A stretch of 64,000 bases of DNA, taken from contig CM072158.1 in NCBI GenBank assembly GCA_036850595.1, forward strand, positions 17,685,422-17,749,421, given 5' to 3'. Positions 49,346 to 59,849 of the stretch are shown piece after piece. The position numbers were made by a program, and so were the translations under genes. A model generated the notes under the pieces. That model did no database searches. It saw only the letters and a list, made by a program, of their open reading frames with translations, and was not told the DNA's origin. The stretch's first letter is position 1. Every line of letters starts with the position of its first letter. The DNA is from Rhyacichthys aspro (taxonomy: Eukaryota; Chordata; Actinopteri; Gobiiformes; Rhyacichthyidae).

Positions 49346-50300
49346 CGTTAAGCCGAGCAGCTCAAGGACATGGGCCAATACTGTGGTCTGCGTAAAAGAC
49401 ATGTTGTACTGCAGATAAAGGAGAAACAAAGAATCTCAGCTGGATATAAAAACTTAAAAAGCCTTTCTGTCATTATGGCTGTAGTTAAAAAATACCACAT
49501 CAATGCATGTTGGCACACAGGCCCGTCATCTTGTGAACGGTCTTCTTTGCCAGATTTTTTTTGTTTTATGTTGTGCCAAATGTGGTGAAAGATCTGGACT
49601 GAAGGCAAGCCAGGTCAGCACCCAGACTCTTCCACTGTGAAGCCATGCTGTTGTGATGGATGCTGTATGTGGTTTAGCATCGTCCTACTGAAATATACAG
49701 AGACGTCTGATGGGAGCACAACTTTCTCTAAAACCTCTATAAACTTTTTAGCTTTTACAGAGCCTTTCCATATGTTAGCTGTCCACACCATACTCCCTAA
49801 TACAAACTCATCAAGCATACCACCAGAGGTAAGGCTTTTGTACTGTGGCTGATAACAAGCTGATGGTCCCTGTCCTCTTAAGTTTTCAGGACACGGTGTC
49901 CATGCTGTTCAAAAAGGATTTTGTATTTTTGATTGATCTGACCATAGAACAAGTTAACATTTTTTACTTACTCCATTTAAAATGAGCTTCATCCCAGAGA
50001 AGACTGTGATGTGTCTGGATGGTGTTCATGTGTGTCTTCTTCTTTACTTGATACAGCTTTAACTCTCATTTGTGGACGAGACTAAAATGTGTCACAGACA
50101 GTGACTTCTGAAGTGTTCCTGATCCATGCAGTGATTTCAGGACAGAATCCGGCCTGTTTTTGATGCTGTGCTGCTGAGCCCAAAGATCACAAGCATTCTA
50201 AACTGACCTTTGACCTTGTACCTTTAACAGTGATTTTTCCAGATTCTCTGTATCTTTTGATGATTTTATGTTCTGAGATGGTGGGATATTCGTAAGCTTT
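49346..50300 (-). pseudogene. Decayed Tc1-like transposase
   Basis: Read on the minus strand, the segments follow the order of a Tc1-like (DDE) transposase gene. An HTH/DNA-binding part comes first (about 50290-50050), then a catalytic core with a stretch ending LPSDVSVYFSRTMLNHIQHP (about 49818-49620). The C-terminal IW piece HHIWHNIKQKK follows (about 49590). Frames are broken by stops and indels, and no ORF exceeds about 90 residues. No clear terminal inverted repeats were found. It is an old, inactive copy. Confidence 0.8.
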
Positions 50301-52873
50301 GATGTTTGTAGATCGACAATGTAAGAGGTTCCTGTTACATCTCTAAAAAATGCCTCAATAATAATGTAATGTAATAATGTAAAATAATAATAAAATGTTT
50401 CCACAGATGTGTGGTTGTATGTTGGTGTATTATGTCTTGGGAATGGAAACAGACTGACAATATTTTTTTAAAACTGAAATTATGATTTCTAACCAAGGGT
50501 ACATTGCATAAAAAGCGAGCAGTATACATTCTAAACCTCAGTGTTCTGGTAATGACAAAGGTATGTCAAGAATGGAGGGGTCAAGGATGATGACTTGTTC
50601 CTTTCCTAATAAACTCACCAAGGACATCCCACTATGAGCACTGATGATCCTTGCTTTTCAGTGCAGCGTAAAATGCCATTAAGAGGTGTGAGCACTAATT
50701 TATGCATGTATAATGAATCACTTTTGAGTAATGATCTAGCACCCCACACTGTAATAAAGAGCCCCATAAATCACTTTTACTAACTATGAATTCCTCCTGT
50801 GAGTGATTTTGTCAGTCGCACCTGGAAAGAACCATCAGAAATACGTTCATTAAAAGAGTGAAAAACATAGCAGCTGCACTGTTTTGGACTTCACAGTTAT
50901 AATATGGCCCTCAGTATAACCCTAAACACACACTTGCTATCAATTAATGCGATCCAGAGCTGTCTTTATGTTGGTGTTACATAATATCTGCAAAAGCAAT
51001 ATGAACCACAGAGTACAAATATCAGCAGCACATATGGTTCTGAAAGCTGGCGTATGTTGTGATGAGAAGTGTATGTGATGTTGGCTGCACAGATGGATTC
51101 GGTGTTTGTATGTGTCTGAGAAAACCACCAAATGCTCAATAGAAAGAGTAAAAAGTAAAAAAAAAAAATTATCTTCCTTATAGAATTTTATGTCACTACG
51201 TTTACATGCACTACACCCATAGCGTTATGAGGCCGTTTAATCGGACTGCTGTCCTTGTCCATTGAGTTTACATGCAAGGGAGAAAATGGAGCTTAGTGTG
51301 CAACGCACCATTCAAGCTAATGCTACACTAATAAGATCTTTGTATTTATTAGCCTTCAGCTTTTGGACTGCTAACGGCAAACATGTCTTGTGTATTTGAC
51401 TTTTTAATTATTAAATGAATTTACTTATAAGAACACGAACAAAACAAAGTCAGAGAAACAACCGAAGACCATCCAAGGAGTGTGCAAATGCAGCATAATC
51501 TACAAAAAAAAATGTTTCATGCCTCGAGAGACCACGTAATACCACAAACAGTGTTGTATATGCTGCGTTGTAAAGAAAGCCTAAGTCACACCTCTTCTGG
51601 GAGACGGCATGGGTCTTATTAATTTTTGATGCCAAAAAGCCATTGTTGAGAATTTGTGAAGGTGTTTAAAATATGCTAATCCTCTGTGAATGATGATTGC
51701 AGTTCCCAGAGCACAAATACACAAGTTAAAGTGATATGTCACTGTCTTTTCAAAAATGACGGCTTACTTGTTATCAAATGCTTTTTTTTAGGGGTTGATA
51801 AATAATCAGATGTTAAAATAACACAACAGTTTGCTGCTCTCTATTGACTTCCATTCATCTTTATTTATTCATTTATTTCTGAAAAACAAATTAATGCAAT
51901 GTCAGTTGGGCTGAGTTGTTCACATGCATTTAAAGGTTTGTTTATAGGACCAGGACAGAAATTCTAAAGATTTCATAGAGTAATATAAAAAAGGCCTTAC
52001 TGATTGTGGTGGAAAGTGGAGCTGAAACATTGCTTTAATGGAAGTTAAACGAAGAACAAAAAACTACAAATGCAGAAAGGATTCTTGTTTGACATGGAAA
52101 CATTATGAAAACAAAAAAAAAAAGTCAATTTTAGGCAGTTCCAGTAAAATATTCTGTCAACAATGTATCATCATTCATAACACAATATTACCAAACAGTG
52201 TCTTTACCTGAACATCTGCTGTATATCATTACTGAGGTTTAATACAGCCATAACAATCCTAATGACACATCAGCTGTAATCATATTTACTCATCAGCCAT
52301 CATAAGCACCATATGCATGTAATTAGCTGCTTTAACAGTGGTTAGTTCTGTACTGCACTGCGCCACCATCCCTGTAATTAATTGAAACCCAACTGACTGT
52401 AGTGACAATAAAAAAAATAAAAAATAGTAATAATATTTTTTTCTTGATGAAAAATCGTCTTTTGCAATTATCTTTCAAAGTGGAATATTTTACTGTCAAG
52501 GTCCACAGCTCAGTCTGCATAATTTGACGATGAGTCTCTTGGCTTTGGACAAAATGAAGTCAGTAGAGAGAATGACTTGCCGCACTGTCATTTCTCTTGC
52601 GATCTGTGGTTACATTTAATAAATGGTGCTGAGATGAATGGCTCCTGAAGGTCGTCTGTAAACAGCTATAAAAGAAGCACTAAAAACTAAAGACTTTCCC
52701 AGAACAAGTGTTTTATCTTGTCCTCACAGAACCATCAGCACTTCAGTAAACGCTGCAAAATCCACGTTTCGCAAATTTTGTATTCTACAGGCGATACAAA
52801 TATAACATTAAGAAGCCATGTTTCCATCAGTGGATTTCATTTGCATTTTAAATCTGTGTTGTGTATTCTACAG
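50301..52873. other. Intergenic, nothing recognised
   Basis: AT-rich DNA with poly-A runs (51160, 52110) and short ORFs without recognisable domains. No RNA gene, element ends or satellite could be supported. Confidence 0.5.
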
Positions 52874-53473
52874 CAGTGGTGTCAGACTCAATGTGGTGAG
52901 GGGCCACAATAGTCAATAAGAATCCTTTCTGGGGCCAAAGATGGTGACATTAGGAAGCTTTCATTAAATTTTGAATGTGGGATTTCATCTTACAAAAGTT
53001 ATCTTTAACATTCATTTCCTCCTTTTATTAAAACTGCTTTTAGTTGGATTTGAACAGGTTTTAGATGAATTTGAATTGTTATAGATGGATTTGAACAGGT
53101 TTTAGATGGACTTGAGCAGGTTTTAATAAGATTTGAACATATTTTAGATGGATTTGAACTTGTTATAGATGTATTTGAACAGGTTTTAGTTACATTTGAA
53201 GATGTTATAGATGGATTTGAACAGGTGTTATTCAGATTTACACATGTTTTAGTTGGATTTGAACAGGTTTTAAATTAATCTGAACAGATATTAGTTGGAT
53301 TGGAACAGATTTAAGATGGATTTGAACAGGTTTTAGTTGGATTTCAATGGGTTTTAGGTGGATTTGAATAGGTTTTAGTTGAAAAAGCTGTTCCAATATG
53401 TCTAAAACCTGTTCATAAGACATTGCAAAGGGCAGCATTCAGCCCCCGGGCCTTGGGTTTGACATGTCTATGT
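52874..53473. mobile_element. hAT-type element carrying a minisatellite
   Basis: The left end is CAGTGGTGTCAGACTCAATG. The right end carries GGGCCTTGGGTTTGACATGT. These are inverted relatives of the ends at 47237-47576. Between about 53030 and 53400 lie roughly 14 units of 24-30 bp with the theme TTTGAACAGGTTTTAGATGGA. The flanks TTCTACAG (52866-52873) and TCCCACAG (53474-53481) match at 6 of 8 positions, a possible decayed target-site duplication. There is no transposase. Confidence 0.75.
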
Positions 53474-53529
53474 TCCCACAGCCTAACCTTATCCTAACCC
53501 AGCTCTATGTTCCCTAACTCCTAACCCCG

Positions 53530-54080
53530 CCCACCATATGAGTCTCACGGCTCCAGATGCAAGAGAGAGACTTGGAAGACTGGAGAATCATTTGATAGAT
53601 GGAGTCAGACCACTAAACCCATCACCCAACTACAACTGCTGGAAATCAGCCTCACCCGAAACGATTTCGAATTTGACCAAAAATATTACTTACAAACCAA
53701 GGGTACGGCCATGGGAAAGAAATTTGCCCTGGCCTAAGCCTATATCTATATGGCAGACTGGGAAGAAGGGGCATCTCTGAAATGTGCTAAACCCCACATG
53801 CTACTACAGATACCTTGATGACATCTTTGGGATCCGGACCCACTCGGACGAGGATTTCCAAAACTTTGTTGAAACTTTAAATGGCCATCGCCCTCTGATT
53901 TGCCTTGAACCTACCATACACCAGTCCCATGTTAATTTTTTAGACACCGTGATCTTCAAAGGCCCCAGATTCTCCAAAAATGGCACCCTGGATACTAAGG
54001 TCTATTTTAAACCTACAGACACCCACTCCCTCCTCCACATGGAAAGCTTCCACCCCAAACATGTATTTCTCACAGAGTCT
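53530..54080 (+). mobile_element. Internally deleted, 3'-truncated Penelope-like copy (upstream tandem unit)
   Basis: The unit begins GAGTCTCACGGCTCCAGATG, the same start as the next unit at about 54076. At about 53630 it jumps straight from the pre-ORF1 leader to the middle of the reverse-transcriptase region (equivalent to about 55790). It then follows the RT through the YRYLDDIFG palm motif (53804-53830) and the FLDTVIF segment. It stops after the SFHPKHVF block, where the second unit starts. The two units lie head to tail, as in the partial tandem copies typical of Penelope-like elements. Frames are broken. Confidence 0.75.
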
Positions 54081-54171
54081 CACGGCTCCAGATGCGCCCA
54101 AACCAAGGAGACTTGGAATATTGGAGAATCAATTGATAGATCAAGTCAGACCACTAAACCCATCACCCATA

Positions 54172-55128
54172 ATGGACCTAATTAAGACCAACAATGCAAA
54201 GACCTGGACCTGGGCCACAGTGGAAAGCCTACACGAACACCACCAATCCTTAAAGAGTGAAACTCAGGCTATAATTTTACAACTATCTAAGACAGTAGAT
54301 ATAAAACAGACAATTGCAGTAGCTACAAGATGGTGCAAAAAAGATTTACCTCGTATCAAAACAGAAACCCTCAGAGAGGCAATGGGGGAAATTTTAAAGT
54401 TGACAGGCACTGTCGAGACCCTAGTGGCCCCCTCCAACAGAAGTCACCTGAATGACCAACCACACACCCCAGAAAAAAGACCAAGACTCCAAGAAGGCCC
54501 CCACATCAACCCTGAGGAAGACCAGAACCCCTCTCAAAACCAGTTAAATGCACCGGAAACCGAACTAGAGCCCCCTGGCCACGATATACCCATAACAACC
54601 CTAGCAGACCAAAACTCCCCCGAGCTTTTCCAAAACTCCCCCGAGCTTCTCCAAACCACCCCACCAAACCAGGAACAGCCCCCGGAACAATCAACACTGT
54701 CCCATCGCCATTGCCATTTTGACCTAAAATTTGTAAACTGCTCCCTTGAGCCACAACGCCCAATCCTAATAATGGAAGACTCCAATATTTCCAGACTTCC
54801 CCTGATTAAAGATAATAGGGTGCAAGTGGATAGCTACCTGGGGGCCCACCTAAAACATGCAAGGCACATCCTGTCATGCATAGCTATATCAAACAATGTC
54901 GCCCAAGTCGTCCTTAGATTTGGATTAAACAATAGGGAACAAAAAAACCCTACTTACCTCAAAAGGGAATTGAGAGAACTACTTTCGGCAGCATCGCGTA
55001 CCTTCCCTGAAGCAGAAATCCTCATCCCCAAAAATTATGCTTCCAACAACCTTCCTGAACAAGTTCTTACCAATATAAAAGTACTGAACAGCATGATTAG
55101 GGACACATATACCAAAATGACCATCTGA
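54172..55128 (+). CDS. Penelope-element ORF1, SGNH-esterase-like C-terminal region, 318 aa
   Basis: This intact ORF lies just upstream of the reverse-transcriptase remnant. The start chosen is the ATG at 54172 (MDLIKTNNAK); the open frame extends upstream only through the previous unit's RT read in another frame. Residues 1-80 look helical and charged. Residues 90-180 are a Pro/Glu/Gln-rich linker with a doubled NSPEL motif. Residues 195-310 resemble SGNH hydrolase-type domains of retroelement ORF1 proteins. MEDSNISRLP (201-210) stands where GDSN is expected, so block I is altered, and RFGLNN (249-254) fits block III. No catalytic His block is visible before the stop, so the domain may be truncated. 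Any role in retrotransposition is inference. Confidence 0.6.
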   Translation: MDLIKTNNAKTWTWATVESLHEHHQSLKSETQAIILQLSKTVDIKQTIAVATRWCKKDLPRIKTETLREAMGEILKLTGTVETLVAPSNRSHLNDQPHTPEKRPRLQEGPHINPEEDQNPSQNQLNAPETELEPPGHDIPITTLADQNSPELFQNSPELLQTTPPNQEQPPEQSTLSHRHCHFDLKFVNCSLEPQRPILIMEDSNISRLPLIKDNRVQVDSYLGAHLKHARHILSCIAISNNVAQVVLRFGLNNREQKNPTYLKRELRELLSAASRTFPEAEILIPKNYASNNLPEQVLTNIKVLNSMIRDTYTKMTI

Positions 55129-55139
55129 TCTCTTCTCAA

Positions 55140-56997
55140 CAGAACCTGACAACAGATTCCTCCAGTTGGATCTACGTCAATACCACAGACGACTCAAACT
55201 TACCGCGTATTTTGGCCCCTCTAAGCCACAATGGGAAACAAATGTATTCCCCCCTCTACATGGGAGCCGTCACCCCAGCAACTCCCTCAGGCTCTATTGG
55301 ATACAATGGCTCCAGACCACCTGATACTGGCTAAAGTCCGAACACACCCTGACGCCCCTAACATCTCCAAAATGGAATCAAGGGCACTCCAAAACTTACA
55401 AAATAATAGATCCATAGTCATCAAACCCACCGACAAAGGTAGTGCTGTCGTAATAATGGACAGAGCTGACTATGTCCAGGAAGCCCTACGACAACTCAAT
55501 GATACACCCCTTCCTGAATCCATTTTCCTTGAAAGGCAGAAATACTGAAGGAAATACTCACAAAAATGCATACAGACATTTCTTAACACCAATTTCCAAT
55601 CGCCACATTCAAGACACACAAGATTTCCTCTCAAAATTAAAACAAATCACGGTTAGGGAACCCTGCACCCTTTTTACTATGGACGTCTCAAGCCTGTATA
55701 CTAACAGTGACATCCCACTGGGACTAGCTGCGGTCCGTAAATACCTTTTGAAATACCCCGAGGAAGATCGCCCAGACAAATACATACTACAACTGCTGGA
55801 AATCAGCCTCACCCGAAACGATTTTGAATTTGACCAAAAATATTACTAAAAACCAAGGGTACGGCCATGGGAAAGAAATTTGCCCTGGCCTAAGCCTATA
55901 TCTATAGGGCAGACTGGAAAGAAGGGGCATTTCTGAAATGTGCTAAACACATGCTAAACACAAACCCCACATGCTACTACAGATACCTTGACGACATCTT
56001 TGGGATCTGGACCCACTCAGACGAGGATTTCCAAAACTTTGTTGAAACTTTAAATGGCCATCACCCTCTGATTTGCATTGAACCAACCATACACCAGTCC
56101 CATGTTAATTTTTTACATGGCCCTAGATTCTCCGAAAACGGCACCCTGGATACTAAGGTCTATTTTAAACGTACAGAGACCCACTCCCTTCTCCACATTG
56201 AAAGCTTCCACCTCAAACGTGTATTTCGAGGTATCCTCAAGTCCCAACTCCTCCGCTTCCACAGAATCTGCTCCCGGTTAACAGATAGGGAAGAAGCCAT
56301 CAAAATACTTTTTAAATCACTCCATCAAAGAGGCAATTCAAAATCTCTACTAAAAACCGTAAGAAAAACAGTCTTCACAACCCAACAACATACACAGTCC
56401 CTGGACAATGAGGATACCCGACCTAGTCCACAACTCATCCCCCTGATTACCACCTACTCCACCCAAGCAACCCGGATCAACTTCCACATCAAACGCAACT
56501 TCCAAAACTCCATGAACAACACCAACCTGAGCCCTCAGAATCATCTCTGCATATAGGAAAAACCAAACCCTGAAAGATATTCTGGTCCGAGCAAAACTCC
56601 ACCCACCAATGGTACACCTCAAACCACACGGGGGTTTAAATACAGTCAGGAACCGAGTGACCAAGATCACATACAAAATCCCATACATCCCGCTGAACGC
56701 AAAAAACAGTATTTATCTCATTTCCTGTAAATGGTGTATCCAGTACGTAGGAGAAACAAGGAACGCACTCCCCACCCGAAGATGACACCACACACACAAT
56801 GTTCGAAAGGGAAAGAAAACCAATATCCACTTAGTACAACACTTCTAGAGACATGGAGTGGGAAATCTATTCCTCAAAGGCCTTGCACACAACCCCACAT
56901 AGACCACAAGGGACAGACGAAGAGAGGAATGGAGATGGATTAAAAAGTTCAACTCTAAATTCCCACAAGGACTCAATGAGCAAGGCTCATCACCATA
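55140..56997 (+). pseudogene. Penelope-like reverse transcriptase with GIY-YIG endonuclease, broken
   Basis: The coding order is that of a Penelope-like element polyprotein, spread over several frames. Parts seen: an N-terminal QYHRRLKL segment (about 55175); IVIKPTDKGSAVVIMDRADY (55414-55473), the RT finger; TMDVSSLYTN (about 55677); the palm YRYLDDIFG (about 55978); KVYFKRTETHSLLH and a KSQLLRFHRIC segment; then the GIY-YIG endonuclease with IYLISC and IQYVGETRN (56709-56765); and a C-terminal WRWIKKFNSKFPQGLNEQG block ending in TAG near 56997. Frame changes near 55240, 55500-55550 and 56550, a stop at 55849, a small deletion near 56118, and stops near 56782 and 56847 leave it inactive. Confidence 0.85.
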
Positions 56998-57560
56998 GAT
57001 TTATTCTGTACATAGTTAAAATCTGGTAAAACTTCTGTAAATAGTTCCTAATTATGTTCCTGTGTTATTATTCTTAATAAAGAAAGATGTAAGGAGGAAA
57101 ATGACAAACAACATAGGAAAATGATCTCACTGTCATGATTCCAACCCATACTGATTCCTCCATCATCTCCTATTACAGAACAATAACCAAAACATTAACT
57201 TCACTAATAACACCAATAACCAAAACATAAACCTAACTTTCCGCTCTCCTCTTCTCTCCTCCCTCACTTCTCTCTCCCCCCCGGGGTGAGGATGTGTGCG
57301 GGGCATTGGCTCATCCAGTTCCAGACTCCATTGCCTGGCTCTGTCTCTTTCCACCTCCCTACTAGCCCACAACACTGGTCCTCAGCCCTAGACCCTAAAC
57401 CTAAAACCTAATCCTACTCGAACCTTAGCCCTAATCCAAAAAAGAAAAAGAATAGAAAGCGAACCCTAAATCTAATCCTAGATTTAAAATGAATAATTTT
57501 GACCCTAGTGGACAATGATGCAATTACATCGGATTTGTTGCACCCCCACATCTTAACCTA
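56998..57560. other. 3' flank of the Penelope element with CCCTAA-like tract
   Basis: An AATAAAG at about 57074 could be the element's own tail. After a pyrimidine-rich block (57240-57285), 57375-57480 contains degenerate CCTAA/CCCTAA-like units (CCCTAGACCCTAAACCTAAA, then CCTAATCC, AGCCCTAATCC and ACCCTAAATC). A similar short tract (CCTAACCTTATCCTAACCC) lies at 53481-53525, just before the first unit. The vertebrate telomere unit is CCCTAA, but these runs are imperfect. Confidence 0.5.
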
Positions 57561-58435
57561 GAATGAGACTAGGACAATATTTGCTTTTACCACAATGCTC
57601 GGCCAGCAGACTAAGCACATTGCTCCCAGCCAGAATGCCGGGCCCATTGATTTCACAAAATGGGACTGTATCCCATAACCCCATTCACCATCCTACGAGT
57701 GTCATGGTTTTGATTAACATGCAAATTTATTTATATATATATATAATTTTTTTTTTTTATTAAAATGGATTAAAAAACCTTATGAACAGGACAAATTTAG
57801 ATGGACATGTTGTATATCAAAACGATCGGCACATCGACAGCCATCTCCTCCTGCCACTGGAAACACATAACCCAACCAAGCTCTTCTTCTGGAAGCCCTT
57901 CGTCTAGAGAACCAACCACTCCTTCGAGTAGCTCTTCAGGAACCAGCCATTCCTTCTGGAAGACCAGCCGTTCCTCCTAGAAGCTTATTGCCTAGAGGAC
58001 CAGCCAAAACCCTCTGGAAGCTCTTGGCACCCGCCAACCAATTTTGGGACCAACCCTTCCTGGGCACCCTCTAGATAACCAACCACACCTTAAATACTTG
58101 AAGGACAATTGCAGGACAGTTCAAACAGGTTTGTACAGATCAACAAGGAGACAAAACTATTTTTCAGGAGGAATATGAATGGAAGGTTAGTTGAGGCAGT
58201 GGATAATGTTTGTTTGTACAGTATGTGAATGGATGTTATTTTTATACAACTGAGTGGCCTGACTGTGTAACTAAATTTTATGTTAAATTACATGATACAG
58301 TATGACACACTTCATTGAGGTATATGAAAGGGCCCAATAATATACATTTTTCCACTAAAGCTCAGTCCGACTAAGGTCTTGTAAGAAGACAATAATACTA
58401 CACATCAGAATGGGAGAAAGAAAAAAGTCAACGTT
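57561..58435. other. Intergenic with imperfect short repeats
   Basis: It contains an AT run (57728-57760). About 57880-58080 holds an internally repetitive block with variants of GGAACCAGCCATTCCTTCTGG and CCTAGAGGACCAGCC, resembling a degraded minisatellite. No ORF is supported. Confidence 0.45.
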
Positions 58436-58535
58436 TTGGAATGTGTTTGTCAAAGGTCGGATCTGAACCCAATTGAAATGCTGTGGTGGGACCTTAAGGG
58501 ATCTGTGCATGAGAGAAAACCTGGCCCATTAACGT
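58436..58535 (+). pseudogene. Tc1/mariner transposase C-terminal fragment
   Basis: The plus strand encodes a piece with SDLNPIEMLWWDLKGSVHE. LNPIE.LW is the conserved third-acid region of Tc1/mariner transposases, including the catalytic glutamate. Only this part is recognisable, so it is an old fragment, unrelated in orientation to the copy at 49346-50300. Confidence 0.75.
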
Positions 58536-59099
58536 CAGTGAATTAAAGCAACACGGTAAAAGAAGAGTAAGAAAAAATTCATACAGATAGCCATTACTTC
58601 AAACTAATGATACAAAAGGTGGGATGTTTTTTCTCTTTTTTTCCTTCATTTATGTCACATGCTGGAATATTGCAAATGTTATGTTAGGTTATTATTATCT
58701 AATACTAAGACCCACTGTAATCAGATCATTTGGATCATTTATTTATAAGCACAAAATATAAAATTCAAAACCTGACTTTTTCACAACTGTACTTATTCTT
58801 CTGTTCTTATTGTACTTATTCCACTGTATCTAAGGTTCTTCTGTAAGTTAATTATGCTACCCATGCAAAGTTACTGCCTTATATAAATAATGGTCAGCTG
58901 GAGAAACACTGAAAGACAATGCTTGAAAATGCAAATTAGATCAATGTTAATGTCAACATATGATACGTGCACAATCAATAATGCTGAGAGATGCCTCAGG
59001 GCTTGTAAATAATAGTTCATAAAAAATGGTGGCCAAATGTAAAGACATTCATAGTTTATTTGAGACACGTTGCACTATATGTTAAATCTTGGCAGTATA

Positions 59100-59740
59100 G
59101 CATCATGATGAAACACTGCCACTGATTTTGACGTTCTCTGGAACAAGCAATTGGCCCCAGTCCTTACGGAATAACGTTTCTCCTCAACACCTCGGTGAAC
59201 GCTGCCTAATCAGCTGTAATAAGCATCTCTTCTGCACATCGTCAAAAGCCTGTAACGGCTAATGGTGCTCTCCTTCTGGGACGAGGCCAACAAACACCGT
59301 TCTCATCTTGTGTGCAGATAATTTGACAAACAGATCGCGTTGAGGAAGACGAGCGGCCCGCACCATCTGGTCTTTCTCCAACACGCGAGAACACGGTCTC
59401 AGGAGATGATGGCAAATTGTGAAATGCCAAGCGTCTGGGCCTTCCTCGAGCGTTGTACGTTCGTGTTCACCTTCGTCGCAGCTTGGTGGAATTGGATTAT
59501 TATGCAAAGACCAACCATTTGGTGGAGTTTCTTTGAAACGTAGAAATGATGCTGGCCTTTTGGCAGTGTGTTAATATTCATAAGGGAGCGTTCAGCAACA
59601 GTACGAGCGGCAGCATTGTGTGAACGTCTCCACAAGCTGTTAGGACCTCGACAGACGCTTCCCTCTCGGCACAGACTGAAATATTTTGAAGGTGTCGAGC
59701 CACAAGACAGTTTCTGCAAAAGAAAATGTAGCACTTTAAA
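59100..59740. other. Unique, GC-richer block of unknown nature
   Basis: The stretch is less AT-rich than its neighbours and carries overlapping ORFs of 60-111 codons on both strands, the longest on the minus strand at 59399-59734. None shows a recognisable domain, a splice context or a start signal. It could be a conserved non-coding element, a decayed exon or retrocopy, or an unrecognised repeat. I cannot choose between these from sequence alone. Confidence 0.35.
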
Positions 59741-59849
59741 GGCTGCAAGGATTTTTGGTCAAGTCTGTTTTCAGGATTTTGAACATGTCAAAATAGTTAA
59801 AGGCTTTGTCAGTCAGAGTGGTTATTATTTTATAAGGTAGAAGGATATA

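Noticed and set aside
54506..54785. Minus-strand ORFs rich in Gly, Ser and Phe over the Penelope ORF1
   Set aside because: They are antisense shadows of the Pro/Glu-rich linker and its doubled NSPEL repeat.
55231..56997. A functional Penelope reverse transcriptase
   Set aside because: Several frame changes, internal stops and a small deletion interrupt it, so it was called a pseudogene.
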